Positions 1 through 10,000 of a stretch of 64,000 bases of DNA are shown one piece after another (the first letter of the stretch is position 1; the number at the start of each line of letters is the position of its first letter). The notes below the pieces were generated by a model. The model was not told the DNA's origin. It saw only the letters and a list, made by a program, of their open reading frames with translations, and ran no database searches. The stretch covers positions 620,001 to 684,000 of the forward strand of contig NZ_PYUD01000001.1 of assembly GCF_003028575.1 (NCBI RefSeq). The letters run 5' to 3'. The position numbers were made by a program, and so were the translations under genes. This stretch comes from Halomonas urumqiensis (GTDB lineage Bacteria; Pseudomonadota; Gammaproteobacteria; Pseudomonadales; Halomonadaceae).

Positions 1-353
1 AACGGCTCGAGGAAGCCGGCGCCGAAGTGCTGGAGATGCCCATCGGAGAACAGGGCCGCGTCGATCTGCATGCTCTTCTTACCCACCTGGCCGACGTGGA
101 GCAGATCAACGACGTGTTGCTCGAGACCGGCGCGACCCTGGCTGGTGCCATGCTCGACGCCGGCCTGGTCGACGAGATGCACTTTTTCATGGCGCCGACG
201 CTTCTCGGCGGCGAGGCGCGGCCCATGTTCGAGTTGCCCGGTCTTGCCACCATGGATCAACAGCGTCCGCTGGATATTCTCGACATACGTGCTGTGGGCC
301 GCGACTGGCGGATCATCGCGCGGCCTCAGCGAAGCTCGCCACCAAAAGCCTGA
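1..353 (+). CDS. ribD: RibD C-terminal fragment (riboflavin biosynthesis reductase domain), 5' end outside window
   Basis: The reading frame is open at the window edge and encodes the end of a RibD-type reductase domain. In riboflavin synthesis this domain reduces 5-amino-6-ribosylamino-uracil phosphate with NADPH. The recognisable C-terminal pattern is LLETGATLAGAMLDAGLVDE, followed by a FMAPTLLGGEARP segment typical of the RibD_C/DHFR-like fold. The protein ends with TGA after a short basic tail. Only about 117 codons are present, so whether the N-terminal deaminase domain exists cannot be judged. A stand-alone RibD_C reductase is the alternative. Confidence 0.85.
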   Translation, partial: RLEEAGAEVLEMPIGEQGRVDLHALLTHLADVEQINDVLLETGATLAGAMLDAGLVDEMHFFMAPTLLGGEARPMFELPGLATMDQQRPLDILDIRAVGRDWRIIARPQRSSPPKA

Positions 354-429
354 CAACAATTCTCATTCCGCTCTGGAGGTTTGGCCGTGGCCTCCGGTAA
401 GCTTGCCGCCTCGCCACAAGGAATCCCGC

Positions 430-2235
430 ATGTCTTCACACGCCACCGCCAACAGCTTTCATGCCTTGAAGCGCCTGCTGCGCTACGCCAGGGGCTACCG
501 GCGCCGGATTATCGCGGCGACCGTCTGTTCGATCATCAACAAGCTCTTCGATATCGCCCCCGAGATCCTGATCGGCGTGGCGATCGACGTGGTGGTCAAC
601 CAGGAGCGCAGTTTCGTGGCGCGGGCAGGCTTCGAATCCGCCCAGGAACAGATATTCGTGCTGGCGGTGCTGACCTTCTTCATCTGGGCGGGGGAGTCGA
701 TCTTCGAGTACCTCTACCAGATCCTGTGGCGCAACCTCGCCCAGCGCCTGCAGGCCGACATGCGCCAGGATACCTACGAACACGCCCAGCGCCTGGACAT
801 GGCATTCTTCGAGTCGCGCAGCTCCGGCCAGCTGGTGGCCACCATGAACGACGACGTCAACCAGCTCGAGCGCTTCCTGGATGGCGGCGCCAACGCGCTG
901 ATCCAGGTGGGTGTCACCGTGGTGGCGGTGGGCGCGGTGTTCTTCGTCATTTCGCCGCTGATCGCGCTGCTCGCCTTCACGCCGATTCCGCTGATCATCT
1001 GGGGAGCCTTCTTCTTCCAGCGCAAGGCCGGCCCGCTGTATGCCGATGTGCGCGAGAAGGTCGGTGACCTGGCAAGCCGGCTCTCCAATAACCTGGCCGG
1101 CATCGCCACCATCAAGAGCTTCACCAGCGAGACTCGCGAGGCCGACCGGCTGCGCGAGGTCAGCGAAGCCTACGTGACCGCCAATCGCCGGGCGATTCGC
1201 GTCAGCTCGGCGTTCATCCCGGTGATCCGCATGGCGATTCTGGCCGGCTTCCTGGCGACCTTTACCGTGGGCGGCATGATGGCGCTGCGCGGCGACCTCA
1301 ACGTTGGGGCCTACGGCGTGCTGGTGTTCCTTACCCAGCGCCTGCTGTGGCCGTTGACCGGGCTTGCCGAGGTGATCGACCTGTTCGAACGTGCCATGGC
1401 CAGCACCCGGCGCATTCTCGACCTGTTGGCGGTGCCGATCACCGTGCGCGACAACCACGACCGCTCGCTGGCCAAGCCGGTGCGCGGCGAGGTGAGCTTC
1501 GAGGCCGTGAGCTTTCGCTATGTCAGCAGCGGCGTGGGCGTCGACGGTATCAGCCTGCATGTGCCGGCGGGCCATACCCTGGCGCTGGTGGGCGCCACGG
1601 GCTCCGGTAAATCCACGCTGATCAAGCTGCTGCTGCGCTTCTACGACCCCAGCGCCGGTAACGTCTGCATCGATGGCCAGCCGATTGGCGAGGTGAGTCT
1701 GCGCTCGTTGCGCCAGTCGATTGGCCTGGTCAGCCAGGATGTCTACCTGTTCGAAGGTTCGGTACGCGACAACATCGCCTATGGCCGGCCCGAGGCCAGT
1801 GACGCCGAAGTGGTCGAGGCGGCGCGCACCGCCGAGGCTTGGGAGTTCATCCAGGCGTTGCCGGAAGGGCTCGGCACCGCCGTGGGCGAGCGCGGCGTGC
1901 GGCTCTCGGGTGGGCAGCGTCAACGGCTGTCGCTCGCTCGTGCGTTGCTCAAGGATCCGCCCATCCTCGTGCTGGACGAAGCCACCAGCGCGGTGGACAA
2001 CGAAACCGAAGCGGCCATCCAGCGCTCGCTGCGCAAGATCGGCCACGGCCGCACGGTGATCATGATCGCCCACCGCCTCTCGACCATCGTTCATGCCGAC
2101 GAAATCGTGGTGATCGAAGCGGGCCAGGTGGCCGAGCGCGGCACCCACCACAGTCTGCTGGCCGCCGATGGCCGCTACGCCGCCCAATGGCGCGTGCAGA
2201 CCGGCGCGGTAGAGGAGCCCCCCGTCTTGACCTGA
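430..2235 (+). CDS. ABC transporter, fused permease and ATP-binding protein (MsbA/lipid exporter-like)
   Basis: This is a half-size exporter of 601 residues, with a six-helix transmembrane domain (about residues 25-320) followed by a nucleotide-binding domain. All catalytic motifs are intact: Walker A GATGSGKST at 388-396, signature LSGGQRQR near 492, Walker B ILVLDEATS near 512, and an H-loop in IAHRLST. The transmembrane part has the MNDDVNQLERFLDGGAN coupling region of multidrug/lipid exporters. The frame is open further upstream, but the ATG used here begins the conserved protein 76 bases after ribD. It works as a homodimer in the inner membrane; the substrate cannot be told. It is outside the island and is unlikely to serve the giant protein, because it lacks the peptidase-like N-terminal domain seen in RTX exporters. 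Confidence 0.9.
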   Translation: MSSHATANSFHALKRLLRYARGYRRRIIAATVCSIINKLFDIAPEILIGVAIDVVVNQERSFVARAGFESAQEQIFVLAVLTFFIWAGESIFEYLYQILWRNLAQRLQADMRQDTYEHAQRLDMAFFESRSSGQLVATMNDDVNQLERFLDGGANALIQVGVTVVAVGAVFFVISPLIALLAFTPIPLIIWGAFFFQRKAGPLYADVREKVGDLASRLSNNLAGIATIKSFTSETREADRLREVSEAYVTANRRAIRVSSAFIPVIRMAILAGFLATFTVGGMMALRGDLNVGAYGVLVFLTQRLLWPLTGLAEVIDLFERAMASTRRILDLLAVPITVRDNHDRSLAKPVRGEVSFEAVSFRYVSSGVGVDGISLHVPAGHTLALVGATGSGKSTLIKLLLRFYDPSAGNVCIDGQPIGEVSLRSLRQSIGLVSQDVYLFEGSVRDNIAYGRPEASDAEVVEAARTAEAWEFIQALPEGLGTAVGERGVRLSGGQRQRLSLARALLKDPPILVLDEATSAVDNETEAAIQRSLRKIGHGRTVIMIAHRLSTIVHADEIVVIEAGQVAERGTHHSLLAADGRYAAQWRVQTGAVEEPPVLT

Positions 2236-2349
2236 TGCACGAATCCGCACAGCCCAGAGGCGCGTCAGTGCTTGTTCCACGCAGGGTTGTGGCCAAGACT
2301 GCAGAAGCGATCTCGTCCCGGGGTCGCGTTCGCTCGGGAGGTGGTGGCA

Positions 2350-3705
2350 ATGTGCGTAACGGCAAGGGAATGTGATCGGCGGTGGGCGCGGAGGTGGCAT
2401 CCACTGACGGCTGGCGTGGGCATGCTGCTTGCCGTTGCGTTGGTGTCGCCGCTTCAGGCGCAATCCGCGCCACTCTCCGCGGAGGATTCCGACCCCCGCA
2501 CGCTGGGCTGGATGCAGGGCTTCCCGCCACCGCCAGATCGTATCATTGGCCAACCCGAAAGCAATTATTTCAGCTTCCCGAAACTGCGTTGGACGGTCTG
2601 CCATTTCCGCGAACTGCTACCGACGCGACAGGTGAGCCGTGGTCTGGGGGCGCCTACCACGCTGGAGTACGCACTCGATACGGGTATCGACGCCGTCACG
2701 TTCACACCATTGGGTGGGGATGCCCCCATGACCTGGAAGGCCTCTCTGACTGCCAATTACACCGATGGCCTGTTGATCATGCATCGGGGCAAGGTCGTCT
2801 ATGAGCACTACGCCGGCTGCCTGGATGAGGCGGGCCAGCATGGCGCCATGTCGGTGACCAAATCGATGACGGGCCTGTTGGCGGAAATTCTCGTGGCCGA
2901 AGGTCAGCTGGACGAGACCGCCCAAGTGTCCAGCCTGATCCCGGAGCTTCGCGACAGCGCCTTCGGCAATGCCACGGTGCGTCAGGTCATGGAGATGACC
3001 ACGGGGCTCGACTATAGCGAAGACTACGCCGACCCCGAGGCCGAAGTCTGGACCTATAGCGCCGCCGCCAGCCCGCTGCCCAAGCCCGAGGGCTACGTCG
3101 GACCTCGCACATATTTCGAGTACCTGGCCACCGTGCAAGCGCAAGGCAACCACGGCGACGCCTTCGGCTACAAGACCATCAATACCGATGCTCTGGGGTG
3201 GATCATCGCGCGCACGAGCGGGCATTCAGTGTCCGATCTGCTTGCGGCGCGTATCTGGGGCCCGATGGGAGCGGAGCAAGACGCCTACTACACGGTCGAC
3301 TCCATCGGCACTCCCTTCGCGGGCGGCGGGCTGAGTGCCGGGTTGCGCGACCTGGCGCGCGTCGGGCAGCTTGTGCTCAACGAGGGCGAGCTCAATGGCC
3401 AGCGTTTGTTTCCTGCTGCAGCCATCGAACGGATACGCCAGGGAGGCGACAAGTCAGCGTTCGCCAAGGCTGGCTATGCCCTCTTGCCCGGAGCCAGCTA
3501 TCGGGGCATGTGGTGGGTTCTGCACAACGAACATGGCGCCTTCGCGGCGCGTGGTGTACATGGCCAGACGATCTACATCGACCCAACCGCGGAGATGGTG
3601 ATCGTGCGTTTCGCCTCGCATCCGGTGGCTGCCAATTCGGCCAACGATCCCACTTCACTGCCTGCGTATCAGGCCGTGGCCGACTACCTCATGACCAGCG
3701 AATAG
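2350..3705 (+). CDS. Secreted serine hydrolase, class C beta-lactamase fold (6-aminohexanoate-dimer hydrolase-like)
   Basis: The protein has 451 residues. An upstream TTG is open in frame, but the ATG chosen has a GGGAGG box 8 bases before it and gives a basic N-terminus, a hydrophobic stretch (LTAGVGMLLAVALVSP) and an AQA-type signal cleavage site near residue 37. Catalytic signatures of the penicillin-binding/beta-lactamase fold are visible: SVTK with the nucleophile Ser168 and Lys171, Tyr274 in YKTINTD, and His404 in HGQTIYIDP replacing the KTG motif. The YxxxNTD and HGQ patterns match NylB-like amide hydrolases and esterases better than true beta-lactamases. It is probably periplasmic; the substrate is unknown. 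No operon partner is seen, and the next gene is a tRNA. Confidence 0.85.
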   Translation: MCVTARECDRRWARRWHPLTAGVGMLLAVALVSPLQAQSAPLSAEDSDPRTLGWMQGFPPPPDRIIGQPESNYFSFPKLRWTVCHFRELLPTRQVSRGLGAPTTLEYALDTGIDAVTFTPLGGDAPMTWKASLTANYTDGLLIMHRGKVVYEHYAGCLDEAGQHGAMSVTKSMTGLLAEILVAEGQLDETAQVSSLIPELRDSAFGNATVRQVMEMTTGLDYSEDYADPEAEVWTYSAAASPLPKPEGYVGPRTYFEYLATVQAQGNHGDAFGYKTINTDALGWIIARTSGHSVSDLLAARIWGPMGAEQDAYYTVDSIGTPFAGGGLSAGLRDLARVGQLVLNEGELNGQRLFPAAAIERIRQGGDKSAFAKAGYALLPGASYRGMWWVLHNEHGAFAARGVHGQTIYIDPTAEMVIVRFASHPVAANSANDPTSLPAYQAVADYLMTSE

Positions 3706-3808
3706 TCCTATGCCAGTGGACGGGCACCAGCTGAAACCGGCTGGGGCCTCTGGTCTCATCCATTGGCATTCGCTATCATACGCCAGCGCTATTCGGCGCT
3801 TCTGCTAC

Positions 3809-3886
<78 letters not shown>

Positions 3887-3999
3887 ATTCAGGTTTCATT
3901 GCATTCCAGAAAATGCCAATAGCCGCACCACAAGCGGCTTCGAAGGTCTTCCGCCGTTTCAAGAGATACCTCTGTGATGCTTGTCATGTCCCTATTAAA

Positions 4000-4050
4000 G
4001 GGGGGCATGAATGGGGGCATATTCTCTCGTTGCTCAGCAGGTGCCCCCAT
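4000..4050. repeat. GGGGGCAT repeats in front of the integrase remnant (possible arm-type sites)
   Basis: GGGGGCAT occurs twice in direct orientation (4001-4008, 4013-4020) and once inverted (ATGCCCCC-type, 4042-4050, running into the integrase start codon). Short repeats of this kind between attL and the int start often bind integrase or its repressor. The role here is inferred from position only. Confidence 0.4.
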
Positions 4051-4315
4051 GAGCTATCGCCAGACGAACAAGTTGACCGCTACCGTCGTTCGCAACGCTA
4101 AGCCCCGCGATAAGACCTATCGGTTATCCGATGGGGGAGGGCTCTACTTGAAGGTGACGCCGAATGGAAGGAAGTACTGGCGGCTGAAGTACCGCTTCCA
4201 CGGCAAGGAAAAGCGCTTGGCCATCGATGTCTATGGAGAGCGGGACGACAGAGTGCTGCTTGCTCAGCCTCGCACCACGCTGACAAGCACCCTCGCAGTG
4301 GGGGGAGGTCCCTAA
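4049..4315 (+). pseudogene. Truncated P4-type tyrosine recombinase (island integrase remnant)
   Basis: The 88-residue product matches only the N-terminal DUF4102-like arm-binding domain of P4-family integrases. The signatures are LTATVVRNAKP, YRLSDGGGLYLKV, KYWRLKYRF and GKEKRLAIDVYG. Homology stops near residue 68, and an unrelated tail leads to a stop. The core-binding and catalytic domains (R-H-R-Y, usually 300 further residues) are missing and are not found nearby. The gene lies just inside attL and points away from the tRNA, as expected. The island therefore cannot excise with its own enzyme. Confidence 0.8.
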
Positions 4316-4359
4316 AGAAATTGCGTAAGTCTTTCTACGTAAAGTAAAGGGAGGTTTTC

Positions 4360-4641
4360 CTACGCGGCATCTAGTACGCGCATTTCAACATGCAGCCCCG
4401 CTGCTACCACCATGTTCACCAGCGTATCGAGACCAAACAGGTGGATTTTGCCACGCATCAGATCGGACACCCTGGGTTGAGTGACGCCCAGCCGCTTTGC
4501 GGCTTCACCCTGGGTCCACCCCTTCCGGGCAATGTGCTGCTCAAGGGCCATCATCAGACCGGAGCGAAGCTTCATGTTTTCCGCTTCGGCGGCAGTGTCC
4601 TCAATGGCGTCCCACACGCTGTCGAATGTCTCATTACTCAT
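4360..4641 (-). CDS. XRE-family helix-turn-helix antitoxin (HigA-like)
   Basis: This 93-residue protein has a Cro/C1-type helix-turn-helix at about residues 40-65 (WTQGEAAKRLGVTQPRVSDL), the layout of the short XRE antitoxins paired with Gp49/HigB-type toxins. Its ATG overlaps the TGA of the upstream toxin gene by four bases (ATGA), so the two are translationally coupled. The toxin-first order is typical of higBA modules. It probably neutralises the toxin and represses the shared promoter. The C-terminal strand LHVEMRVLDA is the usual family tail. Confidence 0.85.
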   Translation of the reverse strand: MSNETFDSVWDAIEDTAAEAENMKLRSGLMMALEQHIARKGWTQGEAAKRLGVTQPRVSDLMRGKIHLFGLDTLVNMVVAAGLHVEMRVLDAA

Positions 4642-4976
4642 TGTGTCACCTCGCTTAGCAAGTCGCGGTATCTGGCTTCAGCCAGATCGAGATCCGCCTT
4701 ACTCGTCTTCTGGGTTTTCTTCTGGAAGCAGTGCAGGACATAGACAGCCTCGGCGAGCTTGGCGACGAAGATCACCCGAAACGCTCCGTTAGCGTCTCTG
4801 ATGCGAATTTCCCGCACGCATTGACCAACGGTAGTCATTGGCTTCCAGTCTTTCGGCTCAAGCCCCCGTTGCACCTTGTCGAGCTGGTATCCCACTTCCT
4901 GTCGGGCTGTCGCTGGGAAAGCTCGAAGGTCGGCGAGAGCGCTACCTCGGAAATTTAGAGGTTTGTGTTCTGACAT
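4638..4976 (-). CDS. HigB/RelE-type toxin (phage Gp49-like mRNA interferase family)
   Basis: The product has 112 residues. The frame is open 68 codons further upstream, but the ATG giving MSEHKPLNF is chosen because it starts the conserved domain and lies next to an AT-rich promoter. Family signatures are LADLRAFPATARQEVGYQL, then VREIRIRDANGAFRVIFVA and VYVLHCFQKKTQKT. Related proteins are ribosome-dependent mRNA endonucleases. Coupled to the HTH antitoxin, it probably stabilises the island at its left end. Confidence 0.85.
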   Translation of the reverse strand: MSEHKPLNFRGSALADLRAFPATARQEVGYQLDKVQRGLEPKDWKPMTTVGQCVREIRIRDANGAFRVIFVAKLAEAVYVLHCFQKKTQKTSKADLDLAEARYRDLLSEVTQ

Positions 4977-4983
4977 GTCGCAT

Positions 4984-5003
4984 TTATACAACATTTTATA
5001 TAA
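4984..5003 (-). promoter_or_regulatory. AT-rich palindrome at the toxin-antitoxin promoter
   Basis: TTATA and TATAA form an interrupted palindrome 8 to 27 bases upstream of the toxin start, inside the only AT-rich stretch there. It could carry the -10 element and serve as the operator of the HTH antitoxin. The call rests on symmetry and position. Confidence 0.35.
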
Positions 5004-5383
5004 ACACGCAATGCAGAGAGGCTTCCCCCTTCCGTACCTGAATTCAAGCAATAAGCGCAGAACCTGCGGTATCCAGGGCTCCTGTGTCGACGCCGGAGCT
5101 ATAAGTCCGTATCCGTAAAGGGGGTGCGGCCTCGTGCGCGAAGACCATGCGGGCCGGCCGATGAAGGACTTCACGGGCATATCGCCTGGAAGGGCTCATG
5201 GCTCCACCCTTTCAAGGTTTGGGGCCTCAGGGAATCCCGCCACGAGTCAAACCAAAAAATGGACAGAGTAGCCATCCTGGGCTATAAATTTTACACAAAT
5301 TGTTACTTTAGGCATTAAAAATATCAACAATGCAAGTACCTGAAAAATAATGAAAAAACTCATGACAGGGAATAATTCAAACA
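5004..5383 (+). promoter_or_regulatory. Intergenic leader in front of the six-gene giant-protein operon
   Basis: No convincing gene is seen here. The last 110 bases are strongly AT-rich compared with the surroundings, as expected for the promoter of the rightward operon. A weak candidate is TTGTTA (5300-5305) spaced 16 bases from TATCAA (5322-5327). No terminator hairpin or clear operator was found. Confidence 0.3.
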
Positions 5384-6229
5384 ATGCAACAGCTCTTTTA
5401 TGGCAATCCAGTTCCGCTGAATTCGCAGCGGCATCGCGACTTATCCTTGAAAACAAGCAAGAATTTTCGGTTCGCCCGACACGTGAACTCGTGTCCTGTC
5501 ATGGCGGCGGAATTCTCTGCTGTTTCGGCTGAGTATCCCATTGTCTTCGCGGGGTCCGACGAGGCGGTATTGCCCGCTGTCGTTCTGGGAACGCGGGATG
5601 GTGAAAATCTCTATGTGGATAACGATGGGCGTTGGCGTGGCCACTACGTCCCAGCGTTTGTTCGTCGATATCCCTTTGTTTTTTCAAGTAACCCTGATGG
5701 CAAAACACTGGTCCTCAACATTGATGAGGAGTACGAGGAATTCAACCGGACAGGCCATGGGGAACGCTTGTTCGATGCTGATGGCAATCAGACTCAGTAT
5801 CTTCAAACTATTCTTCGGTTTCTTCAGGAGTATCAGGCTCAGTTCCAGCGGACACAGGCTTTCTGTCAACAACTTCTGTCGCTCGATCTCCTGCAGCCCA
5901 TGCAGGCACAGTTTACCCTCAACAGCGGTGAGAAGCGGACCCTGGGCGGATTCAGGGTCGTGGATCGTGAGAAGCTGAAAGCCCTTCCTTCCGAAGAGCT
6001 GGCCGGCATGTGCCGACGTGATGAGCTGGAGGTGCTCTACCTGCATTTGGCCTCCCAGCGACACTTCCGGGGCATGCTGGAGCATATGTCCTCACCCTCC
6101 GAATCTGAAGGTGCACTGGCCGAGCCGGTGACCAGCGCTGAATCCGAGGACATGGATGGTGGCGAAACGGAAGCCGTGGATGCGCTAGGCACTGGCAAGG
6201 ATGATTCGGAAAAACTGGCCTCTTCATGA
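5384..6229 (+). CDS. sapC: SapC family protein
   Basis: The protein has 281 residues. The N-terminal half matches the SapC family: LFYGNPVPLNSQRHRDLSLK, then PVMAAEFSAVSAEYPIVFAG and a YVDNDGRWRGHYVPAFVRRYPFVF core. The name comes from S-layer locus proteins of Campylobacter, where a role in surface-protein export was proposed. The biochemical function is unsettled. The last 60 residues are acidic and low-complexity (SPSESEGALAEP, SEDMDGGETEA). There is no signal peptide, so it is probably cytoplasmic. It is the first gene of the operon and overlaps the adaptor gene by four bases (ATGA). Being coupled to the giant-protein operon suggests a role in handling or targeting that protein before export. 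Confidence 0.85.
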   Translation: MQQLFYGNPVPLNSQRHRDLSLKTSKNFRFARHVNSCPVMAAEFSAVSAEYPIVFAGSDEAVLPAVVLGTRDGENLYVDNDGRWRGHYVPAFVRRYPFVFSSNPDGKTLVLNIDEEYEEFNRTGHGERLFDADGNQTQYLQTILRFLQEYQAQFQRTQAFCQQLLSLDLLQPMQAQFTLNSGEKRTLGGFRVVDREKLKALPSEELAGMCRRDELEVLYLHLASQRHFRGMLEHMSSPSESEGALAEPVTSAESEDMDGGETEAVDALGTGKDDSEKLASS

Positions 6230-7056
6230 TTCGCGGGATACTCGGGGACGCCATCAAGGCGGCACCGATCTGCATGACGCTGTTCTCTGGCCATGTTGTT
6301 GCCGATGCGGAATTCGACTGTGTCATGGACCCCGCGGAGGTGGTGCGCTTGGCCACTTCATCGGGGGGGATCATCGCGAGCATGGAGGCCGAGCGCGGAA
6401 GTGAGGTGCGTGCCGGGCAGCCGGTGGCTCACCTCTCTTCACAGGTGGAAGAAGCCAGCTTGAAGGTATTGGAGACACGCGCGGCAAACCTCACCGCCAT
6501 CAATGCGCAGAGGGCAAGGCTGCGCTATCTCGAAGCCCGCCTTGAAAGGCTTCGAAGTTTGAATGCGCGCGGGTTGGGAACGTTGGATGAGTTGCAGGAG
6601 ATCGAGGCCGAGGCCGAGGCCAGCCGAAATCTGCTGATGCAATCCGAAATCGAACGCGAGATCGCAGGGCAGGAGCTGGCACGCGCCAAGATCGCCTTGG
6701 AGACCTTGGTCTTGCGCAGCCCCATCGACGGTCTGGTGACAGAAAAGGCCCGCGCCGTCGGTGAATATCTCCACCCCGAATCGCATGTGGTGACCATCGT
6801 GGGGATGGACCCACTGCATGTAGAGACCTTCCTCCCAGTGATGATGTATGGGCGTATCGCTGAGGGAGATGTCGCCAGTGTCCGGCCAGCTGCTCCGGTC
6901 GAAGGGGAATACCAGGCTGAGGTCATCGTGGTGGACAAGGTGTTTGACGTAAGCGGCGGTTCCTTCGGGGTGCGGTTGTCGCTATCCAATCCCGATAACG
7001 AGTTGCCGGCCGGCCATCGTTGCGTCGTCGAGTTTGTGTTGAAAGCGCCGGGCTAA
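6226..7056 (+). CDS. HlyD/RND-type periplasmic adaptor, short form
   Basis: The 276-residue product shows the membrane-fusion-protein pattern. There is a first lipoyl half (GGIIASMEAERGSEVRAGQP, residues about 45-68), a charged helical hairpin at 75-150 (RARLRYLEARLERLRSL), the second lipoyl half LRSPIDGLVTEKARAVGEYL at about 163-182, and a beta-barrel part to the end. The N-terminus has a weak hydrophobic stretch (ICMTLFSGHVVADA) that may act as a signal or anchor. It is shorter than HlyD (about 480) and lacks a long alpha-helical barrel, so direct docking to TolC is uncertain. It is coupled to sapC, and the giant gene starts 23 bases later, so the giant protein is its obvious client. Confidence 0.85.
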   Translation: MIRGILGDAIKAAPICMTLFSGHVVADAEFDCVMDPAEVVRLATSSGGIIASMEAERGSEVRAGQPVAHLSSQVEEASLKVLETRAANLTAINAQRARLRYLEARLERLRSLNARGLGTLDELQEIEAEAEASRNLLMQSEIEREIAGQELARAKIALETLVLRSPIDGLVTEKARAVGEYLHPESHVVTIVGMDPLHVETFLPVMMYGRIAEGDVASVRPAAPVEGEYQAEVIVVDKVFDVSGGSFGVRLSLSNPDNELPAGHRCVVEFVLKAPG

Positions 7057-7079
7057 CTCATCAAGAGAGGACGTTCATC

Positions 7080-10000
7080 ATGGGTCTCATTGGCTCGTTT
7101 CCAAACCGGCGTGAAAGACGACGTGCGCAGGCATTGCAGAGAAAATCGGTGGCGACGTCCCTGCCGACTGGCTTGACCTGCGCAGACTGGGCACAGCGTC
7201 ACGGTCGCAAGGCCGGTGGGGCCGCCAGCGCAAGCTGGACTCACAACCTGCTGCGCCGGTCGCTGGGTGGCCTCTCCCTGGCGGCATCACGTGGAAAGGG
7301 CAAGGCCGCCGATGTCGCCAGCCAGCGCCTCATGGCCCTTGAGCCCATTGAGCCGCGACTTCTGCTGAACGCCGATATCCCCGGCCTTGATCTGATGCTT
7401 GTCGATGACGAGAACCGTGATCAACAGGTCCTGATTCGGATGGTCGAAGAGGCCGGTGCCGGCGCCGAGGCCGGCCAGGCGATTCACCAGCTCCAGGTGA
7501 TCGATCAGGATAACGACGATGAGGTGCTCGTCGAAGGGCGTCTCGACGATGTCACGTCCCTGCGCCTGGAGCTTGGCGGCGGCGACGATCGGGTGACGAT
7601 CGATGCGGCGTCCTTCAATAGCCGAATTCTGCCGCTGATCCTGGTTGATGGTGGCGAGGGCGACGACCGGTTGGTATTCCATGCCAGTGACGCGACCGAC
7701 TGGCAGCTGGAGGGTGACGGCTATGGCGAGGTTGCCCTTCCGCGTCCTGTTGCCTTTTTCGGATTCGAGACATTGGAGGGCGGTGATCAGGACGACACCT
7801 TCACCGTTCGGCCCGGTGCGGGTACGCCGGGGTTGATTGGCGGCTCGGTCGGAGAGGATAGTCTGGTTCTCGAGACGACGTCACCGACCACCTGGACGAT
7901 CTCCTCTGCCGGTGCGGGCGATGTTGACGACGGCATCGCCGACTTTGATTTTGCCGGCATGGAGAATCTGACCGGCGCTGACAACGTGGACGACACCTTC
8001 GTGGTTAGGCCGGGCGGTGCGCTGGCCGGGATCGCCGACGGCGGCGAGGGCGGCATCGACCGTCTAGTGGTCGAGGGCAGTTACAGCTCGGTCACCGCGA
8101 CACTGGATGGCGCGACGACGATTCTCGATCTGGACGGCAAGCGGGTCGCCTTCGCCGGCCTTGACGAGTCGCTGGTCAACGGCAACGACCTCCAGCTCGT
8201 GGTGCTGGGCACCAGCGGGGACGACCATGTGGTGCTCGAGGAAGGTGCCGCCGCAGGTAGCTTCCAGATCCGCAGCACCAACGATAGCTTCGAGACCCAG
8301 GCCTTCACGAACTCGGTGCTGACGGTGGTGCTGGGGCTGTCGACGGGCAACGACAGCTTCACCGCCACGCTGACCGAGGACAACAGCTTCGCCGGTAACG
8401 TGATCATCGCCGAGACGGCGAACTTGACGCTGGGAGATGTGCGCGGCATCGATGGCAGTCTCTCGGTCGAGACCTTCTCCACCGTGAACCAGGCCGCACC
8501 GGGCGAGCTGGACTTCGACGGCTCGTCGATCAACGTGGAAAACGACGCCGTGATCGATATCACCGGCGACCTGTCCCTGGTGGTCAACGCCAATGACGTG
8601 CTCGACGCCTCGAACTTGCAGGGCTGGATCAGCGTGCCCATCGTCAAGGGGGCGATCAGCATCGGCGATCGCGCCTCGATCTCAGCGCGCGACGTGGTGG
8701 CTGAGGTCAAGACCACCAACGAACGTCAGATATTTCTCAGCATCGACGCCGATGCCTTGCTGGCCATGGCGCTCGAGGATGCCCGTGTCGCCGGGGCCAC
8801 GGGCTGGGGCAGTCTCGGCCTGGCTGACAACGGTAACGGCACGGCCACCTTCACCCGTGCGTCGGGCAACTGGGCCGATGACGGCTTTGCCGCCGGCCAG
8901 GACTTGCTGCTGCTGGACGAAGGTTCGGGCCTGAATCAGAGCTTCCGCATCCTGTCATTGGATGGCGATGACGCCGAAGTGGCGCTGGACCCCGGTGTGA
9001 CACTGCCGGGTGCGAGTCTGAGTGAGGCCGCAGGCGTCGAAATCGGTGCCTATGCCTTTACCCGAATGACCGGTAGCGATCGCATCGTGTTCGGGTTGGT
9101 CGACGACGGCGCGGGGGGCACCGCTCCCGCCATCCTGCGAGCGGTGCCCCAGGCCGACCCCGACGCCGAGCTCTCCACCGGCGCAGTTGTGAGTTTCTCG
9201 GGAAACACCATCAACCGCACCAGCGGGACCTGGGCCGATGACGGCTTCGCCGCGGGCCAGGCCATCGAGATCGCCGGCAATGGTGCCAACAACGGCACCT
9301 ATGTGATTGAGTCTGTCAGTGGCGTGACCCTGACGTTGACCGAGGCGCTGGCCGAGAATGGCGCGGCCAAGGACGGCTTGAGCATGCGTGGCCACCTGCT
9401 GGGCAGCTTCCTTGACGACGGCTTCCAGGCAGGCGATCTCATCGCCGTGCAGGGTTCCGGCGATAACGACACCAATTTCCGGGTCGCCGAGGTGAGCGAT
9501 CGCGTGCTGGTGCTCGAGGCATCGACTGGCATCACCGGCCAGGAGATCGACCTCACGGCTGCCGATGCCCCGGCATTGGTGATTCAGAAGGCCAACGAGA
9601 ACGTCGCACTCGAGAATCTGCCGCTGGTGCTGCTGGATGCCGATGGCAATGCCATTACCGCGGCGGACGGCACGCCACTGAGTTTCACCCAGGCAGAACT
9701 CGACGCCGCTCAGGCCAGCCAGAACCAGGTTCGCATCGGCGACAGTGACAGTACGCTCGCCGAGGATGTGTTGAGTTACCTCGTGGACAATCCGCTGACC
9801 GATTTCCTGACCGAATTCGGTCTGCGAATCATCGCCAGCACCGTGTCATCGACGGTCACCCTGGGTACCGATGCGAGTATTGGCGCCGCAGGTGATGTGA
9901 CACTGCGCGCCCAGACCAGCGCTGATGTCGATGGCTCGACACCCAGCGTGGTGGGCGGGCTGAGCGTCGTCTACTCCAAGGCCTCCGCCGATATCACCCT

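Noticed and set aside
430-2235. The ABC exporter as the type I secretion ATPase for the giant protein
   Set aside because: It lies outside the island and the operon, resembles MsbA-like exporters and lacks the peptidase-like domain of RTX exporters.
436-2604. Minus-strand open frame opposite the ABC transporter
   Set aside because: It spans two well-supported plus-strand genes and shows no family signature.
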